DNA from: DATJPD01 sp036394195
GTDB taxonomy: Bacteria > Pseudomonadota > Alphaproteobacteria > CACIAM-22H2
Assembly (NCBI GenBank): GCA_036394195.1
Contig: DASWFO010000144.1
Location: forward strand, 1 to 27,592
DNA length: 27,592 nucleotides
Direction of reading: 5' to 3'
Shown here: positions 15,760 to 23,811 of the stretch, one piece after another
Numbering within the stretch: the stretch's first letter is position 1
How the letters are laid out: every line of letters starts with the position of its first letter
Program-made: the position numbers and the translations under genes
Notes under the pieces: generated by a model
Seen by the model: only the letters and a program-made list of their open reading frames with translations
Told to the model about the DNA's origin: nothing
Database searches by the model: none

Positions 15760-15809
15760 GCGCCGCTCACCGACCCGGCCACCCTGGCCGAGGACCTGAA
15801 GAGGCGCTA
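15760..15809. repeat. Right copy of the 50-bp exact direct repeat
   Basis: A second copy of the DUF255 gene 3' end, followed by TAG where the left copy has TAA. The coding frame and the stop are preserved as a remnant, but no gene leads into it. It probably marks the original gene end or an attachment site. Confidence 0.9.
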
Positions 15810-15858
15810 GGCTGGCGGCATCATCGGGGGGAAAACCGCCCACGGAGGAGACCAGCCG

Positions 15859-16551
15859 ATGGCGCAAACCACAATTCAGACGAACGGCGGCACGTTCGAG
15901 GCCTATGTCTCGAACAAGAAGAACGTCGCCGGCCCGGGGCTGCTGCTGATCCAGGAGATTTTCGGCGTCAACAAGACCATGCGCGAGCTGGCCGACGATA
16001 TGTCGCTGCTCGGCTACGTCGTGGTCTGCCCCGATATCTTCTGGCGCATCAAGCCGGGCATACAGCTCAACAACTACACGCCCGACGAATGGAAGCAGGC
16101 GTTCGAGCTGTTCCAGAAATTCGACGCCGACAAAGGCGCCGAGGACCTCAAGACGACGCTCGCCCATATGCGCAGGATGCCCGAGGTGACCGGCAAGGTC
16201 GGCTGCGTCGGCTACTGTCTCGGCGGCAAGCTCGCCTATCTGATGATGACCCGCTCCAATATCGACTGCGGCGTCAGTTATTACGGCGTCGGCATCCAGG
16301 ATCTGCTGGACGAGGCCAAGAACATCAAGAACCCTTATCTGATGCACATCGCCGGCAAGGACCAGTTCGTGCCGTCGGAGGCGCAGCAGAAGATCATCAA
16401 TGCGCTCAAGGGCAACAAGTGCGTCACCATCAACGTCTATCCCGATCAGGACCACGCGTTCGCGCGCGTCGGCGGCGACCATTATGACAAGGAAGCCGCC
16501 ACGCAGGCCAACGAGCGCACCGCGGCGTTCCTCAAGCAGCATTTGAGCTGA
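15859..16551 (+). CDS. Dienelactone hydrolase family protein
   Basis: 230 aa, full length. Catalytic features match dienelactone hydrolase: E33 (LLIQEIFGVN), nucleophile C120 (GCVGYCLGG), D168 (AGKDQFVP) and H199 (DQDHAFAR). The fold follows DLH throughout, with PDIFWRIKPGIQL after strand 3. The family hydrolyses lactones such as 4-carboxymethylenebut-2-en-4-olide. Many homologues act on other esters, so the substrate is open. GGAGGAG precedes the ATG. The following quinone oxidoreductase gene begins 34 bp later, probably in the same operon. The oxygenase operon at 2744-5231 is a conceivable metabolic partner, but distance argues for caution. Confidence 0.92.
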   Translation: MAQTTIQTNGGTFEAYVSNKKNVAGPGLLLIQEIFGVNKTMRELADDMSLLGYVVVCPDIFWRIKPGIQLNNYTPDEWKQAFELFQKFDADKGAEDLKTTLAHMRRMPEVTGKVGCVGYCLGGKLAYLMMTRSNIDCGVSYYGVGIQDLLDEAKNIKNPYLMHIAGKDQFVPSEAQQKIINALKGNKCVTINVYPDQDHAFARVGGDHYDKEAATQANERTAAFLKQHLS

Positions 16552-16585
16552 GCCGAGCTTCGCAACTAAAAAATCGAGGACAACA

Positions 16586-17560
16586 ATGACCAAAGCCATC
16601 CGAATCCATAAGACCGGCGGCCCCGAGGTGATGCAGTGGGAGGACGTCGAGGTTCCGGCTCCGGGGCCAGGCCAGGCACGCATCCGTCACACCGCGGTCG
16701 GCGTCAATTACGTCGACACCTACTACCGCAGCGGCCTCTACCCGCAGCAGCTGCCGGCGATCATCGGCGGCGAGGGGGCCGGCGTCGTCGAGGCGGTCGG
16801 TCCCGGCGTCAGCGACGTCAAGGTCAGCGATCGTGTCGCCTATGGCAACGCGCCAGTCGGCTCCTATGCCGAGGCGCGCATCATCCCGGCCGACCGCCTG
16901 GTGAAGCTTCCCGACGGCATCACCGACCAGCAGGCAGCCTCGATGATGCTGAAGGGCCTCACCACGCAGTACCTGATCCGCAGCGTCTACCGCGTGAAGT
17001 CCGGCGACACGATCCTGTGCCACGCCGCCGCCGGCGGCGTTGGCCTCATCCTCGGCCAGTGGGCGAAGCACCTCGGCGCCACGGTCATCGGCACGGCCGG
17101 CGACGCGGACAAGGCGAAGCTCGCCAAGGCGCACGGCTACGATCATGTGATCCTCTATCGCGATCAGAACTTCGTCGAGGAGGTGAAGAAGATCACCAAG
17201 GGCGCCGGCGTGCCGGTGGTCTATGACGGCGTCGGCAAGGACACGTTCATGGGCTCGCTCGACTGCCTGCAGCCGCGCGGCATCATGGCCAGCTTCGGCA
17301 GCGCTTCGGGCCCGGTGCCGCCGGTCAATCTCGGCATCCTGGCGCAAAAGGGCTCGCTGTTCGTCACCCGCCCGACGCTCGGCACCTTCGTCGCCAAGCG
17401 CGAAGACTTGGTCGCCAATTCGAACGAGCTGTTCGACGTGGTGAAGAAAGGCGCGGTCAAGATCGAGATCAACCAGACCTATCCGCTGAAGGATGCGGCG
17501 AAGGCGCATCGCGATCTGGAATCGCGCAAGACCACCGGCTCGACGGTGCTGATCCCTTAA
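16586..17560 (+). CDS. Quinone oxidoreductase (zeta-crystallin-like, NADPH-dependent MDR)
   Basis: 324 aa, normal length. Features of the zinc-free QOR branch: GVNYVDTYYRSGLY (40-53), GGEGAGVVEAVGPGV (61-75), NADPH-binding HAAAGGVG (146-153) and VVYDGVGKDTF. No structural-zinc cysteine lobe is seen. It should reduce quinones with NADPH, possibly limiting quinone redox cycling. A GAGGA lies 9-13 bases upstream of the ATG. It is co-oriented and closely spaced with the dienelactone hydrolase gene. A hairpin terminator follows at 17590-17619. In the family the gene is often called qorA or qor. Confidence 0.92.
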   Translation: MTKAIRIHKTGGPEVMQWEDVEVPAPGPGQARIRHTAVGVNYVDTYYRSGLYPQQLPAIIGGEGAGVVEAVGPGVSDVKVSDRVAYGNAPVGSYAEARIIPADRLVKLPDGITDQQAASMMLKGLTTQYLIRSVYRVKSGDTILCHAAAGGVGLILGQWAKHLGATVIGTAGDADKAKLAKAHGYDHVILYRDQNFVEEVKKITKGAGVPVVYDGVGKDTFMGSLDCLQPRGIMASFGSASGPVPPVNLGILAQKGSLFVTRPTLGTFVAKREDLVANSNELFDVVKKGAVKIEINQTYPLKDAAKAHRDLESRKTTGSTVLIP

Positions 17561-17589
17561 GGCCGGTTTTTCGGTCACGAGCCTCCAGG

Positions 17590-17619
17590 ACGGCCTCGCC
17601 CGGATGCGGGCGGGGCCGT
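17590..17619 (+). terminator. Terminator hairpin after the quinone oxidoreductase gene
   Basis: 13-bp stem with one G-U pair (17590-17602 with 17607-17619) and a 4-nt loop, 30 bp after the stop codon. The following bases are TTCTGCTGC, a short U-poor tail. Confidence 0.7.
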
Positions 17620-17740
17620 TCTGCTGCGCGCTAAGCATAAGAAATATATGACATAAAGGCGATTTCACGAGCCGGGGAATATCCGTCCGGCCGCGCCGGT
17701 CATGGCGTGAATGGCGTCGCGTCGCCCGCCCTGATTTACC

Positions 17741-17776
17741 CCAAAGGTCTCTCAAATTGCATCGAAAGACCTTTGG
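17741..17776 (+). promoter_or_regulatory. 10-bp inverted repeat in the chemoreceptor leader
   Basis: CCAAAGGTCT (17741-17750) and AGACCTTTGG (17767-17776), perfect, 16-nt loop. It lies about 100 bases upstream of the MCP start. It may be an operator or an RNA hairpin. Confidence 0.45.
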
Positions 17777-17879
17777 ATTCATGGCTATAGCGCGGCGTCT
17801 CAAGGTTTTATTTACCGCTCGCCTTTACCTTTCATTACCAACTCTGCCAAAGCCAAGAATACTTGAGGGTGGATTAGCC

Positions 17880-19844
17880 ATGTCGCGTTTCCTGTCCCGC
17901 TTCAGCGTCAAGCGCCAGATCGGACTGATCGCCGCCATCGGCGTGTTCGGCCTCATCGCGCTGGGCGCCAGCTATCTGTTTTCGAACTGGCAACTCGCCC
18001 GCATGCAGGCGCGCATCGATTCGGCGCGCACGGCCGACAATCTGCTCACCGAGATGGAAAACGGCCTGTTCGAGGCGAAGCAGATAGAAAAAGATTTCCT
18101 GTTGCGCCACACCGACGCCAACATCGCCCTCCACGCCGCCCGCATCGAGGACGTGAGCGCCAAGGCCGATCTGCTGGCGCTCAGCCTCGACGATTCAGCG
18201 CTCAACGCCAAGGCCGAAGCGCTCGGCCCGGCGCTGCGCAGCTACGGCGAGCGCTTTGCGAAGCTGGGGGCCACGCAGCGCACGCTCGGGCTCGACGAAT
18301 CGGGCGGCCTTTTGGGAGCCATGCGCAAGTCCGCCACCGACGTGGAGCGGCAGCTCGACGCGCATGACGAGCTGCGCCTGCAGAACCTGTTGCTGGCGAT
18401 GCTGCGCATCGAAAAGAATTTCCTGCTCCGCCATGACGCCAAGGCCGCCGACGATATGAAGCAGGCCTATACCGATTTCGTCGAGCTGCTACCGATCGCG
18501 AAGATCTCGCCGGCGATGCGCGAGAGCGTGGTCAACAAGATGGAGGCGTATCAGCGCGACTTCGCGGCCATGGTCGAAGGTGCGATGACCGTCCAGTCCG
18601 ACATCGCGGCGCTCGACAAGTCCTACGCCGATATCCAGGCGACCCTGCCGGTGATCGTGACATCCATCCGCGGCGCCGACCAGGCCGCCAACACCGCCAT
18701 GCAGGCGCTGCAGCGCCAGGCCGCGGCGGTGATGTACGGCACGATCCTGGTGGTGACCCTGATCGTGGCGGGGTTCGGGTTCGTCGTCGGCCGCGGGGTC
18801 AGCGGCCCGATCCTCGGCATGACGGACGCGATGACCAAGCTCGCCGGCGGCGACAAGACGATCGCCATCCCCGGCGTCGGCCGCACCGACGAGATCGGCA
18901 ACATGGCCGCGGCAGTGCAGGTGTTCAAGGACAGCATGATCCGCACCGAGCAGCTGACCGCCGAACAGCACGCGGCCCAGGAGCGCCGCGAGCGGCGCTC
19001 GCAGAAGATGGAGGAGAGCATCAAATCGTTCGACCAGTCGGTCAACGGGCTGCTCCAGTCTCTCGCCGACGCCGCGAGCCAGCTGCAGTCGACGGCACAC
19101 GCCATGTCTTCGACGGCGGACAACACCAATCAGCGGGCGGCGGCGGCGGCGTCCGCTGCCAACCAGGCCTCGTCCAACGTGCAGACCGTTGCCGGCGCCG
19201 CCGAGGAGCTTTCCGCGACGATCTCCGAGATCAGCCGGCAGGTCACCGAATCGACCCAGATCGCCGGCAAGGCGGCCGAAGATGCGGTCGGAACGAATGC
19301 CGAGATGCAGAGCCTCGCCGCGACCGCGCAGAAGATCGGCGACGTGGTGAAGCTGATCAACGACATCGCCGGCCAGACCAATCTCCTGGCGCTGAACGCG
19401 ACCATCGAAGCCGCGCGCGCCGGCGAAGCCGGCAAGGGCTTCGCCGTGGTCGCGTCCGAGGTGAAGAGCCTTGCCAACCAGACCGCCAAGGCGACCGATG
19501 ATATCTCGGCCCAGGTGAAGGCGATCCAGACCGCGACCGCCGGCTCGGTGCGCGCCATCGAGGGGATCACCGGCACGATCGGCCGCATCAACGAGATCGC
19601 GACCACGATCGCGTCCGCGGTCGAGGAGGAGGGCGCCGCGACAAAGGAGATCGCGCGCAGCGTCCAGGAGGCGTCGGCGGGCACCACAGAGGTGTCGACC
19701 AACATCACCGCGGTCACCCACGCTGCCGGCGAGACCAGCCAGGCGGCCGGCCAGGTCCAGACCGCCGCCGCCGATCTGGCCCAGCAAGGCGAGCGCCTGC
19801 GGGCCGAGGTCGACCGCTTCCTCGCCGACTTGCGGGCAGCATAA
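17880..19844 (+). CDS. Methyl-accepting chemotaxis protein with HBM-type sensor
   Basis: 654 aa. TM1 at about 13-34, periplasmic helical sensor at about 35-282, TM2 at about 282-303, HAMP at about 304-357, then a long signalling coiled coil. The sensor contains QIEKDFLLRH (68-77) and RIEKNFLLRH (176-185), one in each half, as in the helical bimodular (HBM) sensors of the McpS type that bind organic acids. The signalling tip reads INDIAGQTNLLALNATIEAA RAGEAGKGFAVVASEVKSLA. It should relay binding to CheA/CheW. No C-terminal CheR-binding pentapeptide (it ends ADLRAA). GAGGGTGG precedes the ATG at 17880. No che genes are near. The ligand is unknown. Confidence 0.93.
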   Translation: MSRFLSRFSVKRQIGLIAAIGVFGLIALGASYLFSNWQLARMQARIDSARTADNLLTEMENGLFEAKQIEKDFLLRHTDANIALHAARIEDVSAKADLLALSLDDSALNAKAEALGPALRSYGERFAKLGATQRTLGLDESGGLLGAMRKSATDVERQLDAHDELRLQNLLLAMLRIEKNFLLRHDAKAADDMKQAYTDFVELLPIAKISPAMRESVVNKMEAYQRDFAAMVEGAMTVQSDIAALDKSYADIQATLPVIVTSIRGADQAANTAMQALQRQAAAVMYGTILVVTLIVAGFGFVVGRGVSGPILGMTDAMTKLAGGDKTIAIPGVGRTDEIGNMAAAVQVFKDSMIRTEQLTAEQHAAQERRERRSQKMEESIKSFDQSVNGLLQSLADAASQLQSTAHAMSSTADNTNQRAAAAASAANQASSNVQTVAGAAEELSATISEISRQVTESTQIAGKAAEDAVGTNAEMQSLAATAQKIGDVVKLINDIAGQTNLLALNATIEAARAGEAGKGFAVVASEVKSLANQTAKATDDISAQVKAIQTATAGSVRAIEGITGTIGRINEIATTIASAVEEEGAATKEIARSVQEASAGTTEVSTNITAVTHAAGETSQAAGQVQTAAADLAQQGERLRAEVDRFLADLRAA

Positions 19845-19846
19845 AT

Positions 19847-19898
19847 AGCCGTCAGCGGTCAGCCGGTCGGCCCTCTTTTATGCTGATCGCTGACGGCT
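19847..19898. repeat. Inverted repeat based on AGCCGTCAGC, copy 1
   Basis: Arms AGCCGTCAGCGGTCAGC (19847-19863) and GCTGATCGCTGACGGCT (19882-19898), a 17-bp stem with one G-U pair, 3 bp after the MCP stop. A close relative lies at 22444-22502. A likely dispersed intergenic repeat family and transcript end. Confidence 0.75.
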
Positions 19899-19951
19899 GA
19901 TGGCTGACAGCTTGCTTAACCCCCGCTAACCACCACCCTTCATCGACGATT

Positions 19952-20085
19952 CAGGTCCTGCAGGCAGACTCCCCCGCATCGGCGCTGGCGTTACCCGCGC
20001 GTGCCCTCCGCAAAGGATCACCGCCACTCGCGGCACCGACCAACAGGCCGTCCGGATCTCTCCGGGCGGCCTGTCCCAATTTGGG
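19952..20085 (+). repeat. Structured intergenic block A (paralogous to 22298-22425)
   Basis: About 130 bp alignable to block B with clear stretches of identity (GGCAGA, CTGGC, ACCGACC, ACAGGCCGTCCGGA, CTGTCCCA) and divergent loops. It ends in the hairpin at 20043-20074. Both blocks follow a chemoreceptor gene. It could be a conserved 3' UTR or sRNA, or a leader of the second receptor. It does not match the c-di-GMP-I core that I know. Confidence 0.65.
20043..20074 (+). terminator. Terminator-like hairpin in block A
   Basis: ACAGGCCG-T-CCGG pairs with CCGG-G-CGGCCTGT: 13 bp with one T-G wobble, 6-nt loop ATCTCT. The same architecture recurs at 22384-22415. Confidence 0.7.
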
Positions 20086-20162
20086 TGACCACGAGGTGGC
20101 TCGGTTGCTCAAATTGCCAGCGTAATTAACGCTCGCTTCACCCGGCTCGGCGATAGTCCTCC

Positions 20163-20186
20163 GCCTCTCACGTTTAAGTGAGAGGC
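20163..20186 (+). promoter_or_regulatory. Perfect hairpin just upstream of the second chemoreceptor start
   Basis: GCCTCTCAC-GTTTAA-GTGAGAGGC, 9-bp stem, 6-nt loop. The right arm contains GAGAGG, the only Shine-Dalgarno for an ATG at 20195. It may hide that site and leave the GTG at 20210 (with GGGGG seven bases before it) as the start. Confidence 0.5.
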
Positions 20187-20209
20187 ACGAACCAATGAGG
20201 GGGTCGCCC

Positions 20210-22255
20210 GTGAGCACGAAATCCGGTGCCGCCGGTTTCTTTTCCATTCTCGGCCACATGACCATCAAGGCGAAGGTGTTCGCCGGCTTCGTGGCCGTGC
20301 TGGCGCTGCTGGGCTTGGTGGGCGCCGTCGGTGCGCTGGGCTTCCGGGCGGTTTCAGCCTCATTGACGGAATACGAGCACACGACCAAGAACGCCGTGGG
20401 CGTGACGCTGCTCGACCGCAACTTGATCGGCGTCCGCCGGTTTGTGCTGGCCTATACGGTCAGCGGCGATCCGTCGGTTGCCGCGCGCGTGCGCGAAGGC
20501 GCCGCCGAGGCCAAGAAGGATATCGCCGAGCTCATCGCGAACACGACCAATCCCGAGCGCAAAGCCAAGCTCGTCGGTGTCGAGCGTCTGGTCGACGACT
20601 ACATCGCCGGGTTCGAGAAAATCGCGAAGCTGCACGACTCGCGCGAACAAAGTGTCAAGGAGCGGATCGCGCTCGGCACGCAGGCCGACCAGAAGATCGG
20701 CATCATCGCGAGCAACTCGCTCATGGACCGAGAGTTTGAGATCGCCGCCGCGGCCGGAGCTCTTCAGTCGGCGATCATGACCGTGCGCCTCAACGCGAAC
20801 CGTTTCCAGGCGACGCCGGATGAGAAGCTGCACACGATGGTGCTCGCCAACACCAAAACCGCTGAAAACGCTCTCTCGAATCTCGAGACCCGCGTCAAGG
20901 ATGCCACGCAGTATCAGGAGCTCCTGAAGGACGCGAAGGTGGCCCTCACGGACTATACGGCGTCATTCGCCAAATCGGCCCAGGAGACGTTCGAGATCGA
21001 TACGCTCGTCAACAAGACGATGGCCGACATGGCCGCGAAGATGGCGAACGACTTGGGCGAGGTTCGCAAATCGCAGCTGGCGAATCTTAAGGAGGTGGGG
21101 ACCACGGCGGATAATGTGGTTGCTACGTCGTCGCTTTTGAGCCTCGTGCTTTCGTTGGGCGCGTTCGTGCTCGGCGTGGCGCTGGCATGGCTGCTCGGCC
21201 GCGGCATCTCCCGCCCGGTCGTCGCCATGACCGACGCCATGCAGAAGCTCGCCGGCGGCGACAAGACCGTGGTGATCCCCGCCCAGGGCCGCCGGGACGA
21301 AATCGGCCGCATGGCCGGTGCGGTCGAAATCTTCAAGCAGAACATCATCGAAGCGGACCGGCTGCGTGCCGAGCAGGAGCAGGCCAAAGCCCGCGCCGAG
21401 CAGGACAAACGCGCCGCCATGACCAAGATGGCCGACGAGTTCGAATCGAGCGTCAAAGGCATCGTGCAGATGGTGTCGTCGGCGTCGACCGAGCTCGAGA
21501 CCACCGCCCAGTCGATGTCGGCCACGGCCGAAGAGACGCAGCGCCAGTCCGCCGCCGTTGCGGCCGCGTCCGAGCAGGCGTCGACCAACGTCCAGACCGT
21601 CGCCACCGCCGCCGAGGAGCTGTCCGCGTCGATCACCGAGATCGGCCGGCAGGTCAGCGAATCGGCGCGGATCGCCGGGCAGGCCGTCGACGACGCCAGC
21701 CGCACCAACACGCAGGTCCAGGCGCTGGCGGAAGCGGCGACCAGGATCGGCGACGTGGTGAAGCTCATCAACGACATCGCCGGGCAGACCAACCTCCTGG
21801 CGCTGAACGCCACGATCGAGGCCGCGCGCGCCGGCGAGGCCGGCAAGGGCTTCGCGGTGGTCGCCTCGGAAGTGAAAAGCCTGGCCACCCAGACCGCCAA
21901 GGCAACCGAGGACATCGCCACCCAGATCAAGGCCATCCAGGGCGCCACCACCGACTCCGTCCAGGCCATCCAGGGCATCGGCCAGACCATCGGCCGCATC
22001 AACGAGATCGCGACCACGATCGCCTCGGCGGTCGAGGAGCAGGGGGCGGCCACCAAGGAGATCGCCCGCAACGTTCAACAGGCCTCCTCCGGCACCAACG
22101 AGGTTTCGTCCAACATCACCGGTGTCACCCGGGCGGCGACCGATACCGGGGCCGCGTCCAATCAGGTGCTCGGTGCGGCCGGCGAACTGTCCAAGCAGTC
22201 GGAGAGCCTGAAGGGCCAGGTCGAGGCATTCATCGGCCGCATCCGCGCCGCCTGA
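20210..22255 (+). CDS. Methyl-accepting chemotaxis protein (second of a tandem pair)
   Basis: 681 aa from the GTG at 20210; an ATG at 20195 and one at 20258 are alternatives. TM1 at about 23-44; a long helical periplasmic sensor with LIGVRRFVLAYTVSGDPSVA, probably HBM or 4-helix-bundle type; TM2 from about 305; HAMP with MTDAMQKLAGGDKTVVIPAQ; signalling domain with INDIAGQTNLLALNATIEAA RAGEAGKGFAVVASEVKSLA. The C-terminal half is close to that of the upstream receptor, including at DNA level, whereas the sensor is different. It signals to CheA/CheW. It ends GRIRAA without a CheR-binding pentapeptide. The receptor may be expressed separately, since structured DNA precedes it. Confidence 0.92.
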   Translation: MSTKSGAAGFFSILGHMTIKAKVFAGFVAVLALLGLVGAVGALGFRAVSASLTEYEHTTKNAVGVTLLDRNLIGVRRFVLAYTVSGDPSVAARVREGAAEAKKDIAELIANTTNPERKAKLVGVERLVDDYIAGFEKIAKLHDSREQSVKERIALGTQADQKIGIIASNSLMDREFEIAAAAGALQSAIMTVRLNANRFQATPDEKLHTMVLANTKTAENALSNLETRVKDATQYQELLKDAKVALTDYTASFAKSAQETFEIDTLVNKTMADMAAKMANDLGEVRKSQLANLKEVGTTADNVVATSSLLSLVLSLGAFVLGVALAWLLGRGISRPVVAMTDAMQKLAGGDKTVVIPAQGRRDEIGRMAGAVEIFKQNIIEADRLRAEQEQAKARAEQDKRAAMTKMADEFESSVKGIVQMVSSASTELETTAQSMSATAEETQRQSAAVAAASEQASTNVQTVATAAEELSASITEIGRQVSESARIAGQAVDDASRTNTQVQALAEAATRIGDVVKLINDIAGQTNLLALNATIEAARAGEAGKGFAVVASEVKSLATQTAKATEDIATQIKAIQGATTDSVQAIQGIGQTIGRINEIATTIASAVEEQGAATKEIARNVQQASSGTNEVSSNITGVTRAATDTGAASNQVLGAAGELSKQSESLKGQVEAFIGRIRAA

Positions 22256-22297
22256 GCGGTATTGCGGTCACAGAATGGTCCTTGGAAATCGGCCCTC

Positions 22298-22425
22298 GGC
22301 CTGAGGCAGAGTCCGCGGCCTCGGCACTGGCATTGTCGCGTCCCCGAAAAATTATGACGGGACGCCAATCGCGGAACCGACCGACAGGCCGTCCGGAAGT
22401 CCCCGGGCGGTCTGTCCCATTTGTG
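22298..22425 (+). repeat. Structured intergenic block B (paralogous to 19952-20085)
   Basis: Homologous to block A, 42 bp after the second MCP stop. Besides the terminator-like hairpin at 22384-22415 it has a local stem GCGTCCC ... GGGACGC (about 22338-22365). No gene lies downstream on the plus strand, so it is a transcript end rather than a leader. Confidence 0.65.
22384..22415 (+). terminator. Terminator-like hairpin in block B
   Basis: ACAGGCCG-T-CCGG pairs with CCGG-G-CGGTCTGT: 13 bp with two G-T wobbles, 6-nt loop AAGTCC. The stem is kept relative to block A while the loop has changed. Confidence 0.7.
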
Positions 22426-22443
22426 GAAGCAGGGAAGCTTGTT

Positions 22444-22502
22444 AGCCGTCAGCGATCAGCGGGTTCGGCGGCTCTTCGGCTGACTGCTGAAAGCTGACGG
22501 CT
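22444..22502 (-). terminator. Inverted repeat based on AGCCGTCAGC, copy 2, after rho
   Basis: Arms AGCCGTCAGCGATCAGC (22444-22460) and GCTGAAAGCTGACGGCT (22486-22502), 14 of 17 paired. It starts one base after the rho stop codon and may stabilise or end the rho transcript. The same arms bound the repeat at 19847-19898. Confidence 0.6.
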
Positions 22503-22503
22503 G

Positions 22504-23811
22504 TTAAGTATTCATCGCCTCGAAGAAGTCCTTGTTGGTCTTCGAGGTCTTGAGCTTATCGATCAGGAACTCCATCGCGTCGGTGACGCCCATCGGCATC
22601 AGGATGCGGCGCAGCACGTACATCTTGGCCAGCACGCCCTTGTCGAGCAGCAGCTCTTCCTTGCGGGTACCCGACTTGGTGATGTCGATGGACGGGAAGG
22701 TCCGTTTGTCGGAGAGCTTGCGGTCGAGGATGATTTCCGAGTTACCGGTGCCCTTGAACTCTTCGAAGATCACCTCGTCCATGCGCGAGCCGGTGTCGAT
22801 GAGGCCGGTCGCGATGATGGTGAGGCTGCCGCCCTCCTCGATGTTGCGGGCGGCGCCGAAGAAGCGCTTGGGCCGCTGCAGCGCGTTGGCATCGACGCCG
22901 CCGGTGAGCACCTTGCCCGACGAGGGGACGACGGTGTTGTAAGCGCGCGCCAGGCGGGTGATCGAATCGAGGAGGATCACCACGTCGCGCTTGTGCTCGA
23001 CCAGGCGCTTGGCCTTTTCGATTACCATTTCGGCGACCTGAACGTGGCGGGTCGCCGGCTCATCGAAGGTCGAGGAGACGACCTCACCCTTCACCGAGCG
23101 GATCATGTCGGTCACCTCCTCCGGCCGCTCGTCGATGAGCAGCACGATGAGATAGACCTCCTCGTGATTGGACGCGATGGCGTGCGCGATGTTCTGCAGC
23201 ATCACCGTCTTGCCGGTGCGCGGCGGGGCGATGATGAGGGCGCGCTGGCCTTTGCCCAGCGGCGCGATCAGGTCGATGATCCGGCAGGTCGGATCCTTCT
23301 TCGGCGGATGGTTGGTCTTGGGCTTGCCGTCCTTGTCGCGCATGATCGGGCCGAGGCCACCTTCGACCTCGAGATGCAGCCGCTCTTCGGGATAGAGCGG
23401 CGTCAGATTGTCGAAGTTGATGCGGTGCCGCGCCGTGTCCGGATTGTCGAAGTTGATCGTCTTGACGTTCGTGATCGCGAAATAGCGCTCACCGTCCTTG
23501 GGTGCGCGGACCTGACCCTCGACCGTGTCGCCGGTGCGCAGGCCGAAGCGGCGCATAATCTGCGGGCTCACGTAGATGTCGTCGGGGCCGGGCAGATAGT
23601 TCGCTTCCGGGCTGCGCAGGAAGCCGAAGCCGTCGCCCAGGATTTCGAGGACGCCCTCGCCGTAGATCGCGACCTCGTTGTCGGCGAGTCGCTTGAGAAC
23701 GGCGAAGATCATGTCCTGGCGGCGGAGCGCCGAGGCGTTCTCGATCTGGAGTTCTTCGGCGTATTTGAGCAGGTCGCTCGGGTTCTTTTGCTTGAGTTCT
23801 TGGAGATTCAT
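22504..23811 (-). CDS. rho: Transcription termination factor Rho
   Basis: 435 aa. N-terminal Rho domain (MNLQELKQKNPSDLLKYAEE), cold-shock RNA-binding domain with DGFGFLRSPEANYLPGPDDI (60-79), Walker A APPRTGKT (195-202), Walker B region DVVILLDSITRLARAYNTVV, Q-loop and R-loop region KVLTGGVDANALQRPKRFFG, and GTRKEELLLD near the end. It is an RNA-dependent hexameric ATPase/helicase. Compared with E. coli Rho (419 aa) there is a charged insertion of ~16 residues at about 151-174 (GGLGPIMRDKDGKPKTNHPP KKDP), at the join between the N-terminal and ATPase domains. The upstream promoter is at 24017-24045. Normally followed by mnmE; here 14.5 kb of other DNA intervenes. Confidence 0.97.
   Translation of the reverse strand: MNLQELKQKNPSDLLKYAEELQIENASALRRQDMIFAVLKRLADNEVAIYGEGVLEILGDGFGFLRSPEANYLPGPDDIYVSPQIMRRFGLRTGDTVEGQVRAPKDGERYFAITNVKTINFDNPDTARHRINFDNLTPLYPEERLHLEVEGGLGPIMRDKDGKPKTNHPPKKDPTCRIIDLIAPLGKGQRALIIAPPRTGKTVMLQNIAHAIASNHEEVYLIVLLIDERPEEVTDMIRSVKGEVVSSTFDEPATRHVQVAEMVIEKAKRLVEHKRDVVILLDSITRLARAYNTVVPSSGKVLTGGVDANALQRPKRFFGAARNIEEGGSLTIIATGLIDTGSRMDEVIFEEFKGTGNSEIILDRKLSDKRTFPSIDITKSGTRKEELLLDKGVLAKMYVLRRILMPMGVTDAMEFLIDKLKTSKTNKDFFEAMNT

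Larger units (their letters stand above)
17561..17879. other. 319-bp intergenic region before the first chemoreceptor
   Basis: Contains the terminator after the oxidoreductase gene (17590-17619), an AT-rich patch around 17634-17660 with TATG-A-CATA (17647-17655), and the 10-bp inverted repeat at 17741-17776. The chemoreceptor frame stays open back to 17757, but the ATG at 17880 has the better ribosome site, and the part between has host-unlike composition. No RNA gene or further ORF is recognised. Confidence 0.5.
19845..20209. other. 365-bp intergenic region between the two chemoreceptors
   Basis: Contains the AGCCGTCAGC inverted repeat (19847-19898), block A with a terminator-like hairpin (19952-20085), the repeat AGCGT-AATTA-ACGCT at about 20119-20133 and the hairpin at 20163-20186. 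No ORF is recognised. Confidence 0.55.

Noticed and set aside
15309..15782. 157-codon minus-strand frame across vapB
   Set aside because: A shadow frame overlapping vapBC; no motif and no ribosome site.
19952..20085. c-di-GMP-I riboswitch because of GCAAAGGATCACC before a chemoreceptor
   Set aside because: The conserved core and tetraloop receptor are absent, and the paralogous block B lacks these bases and has no gene downstream.
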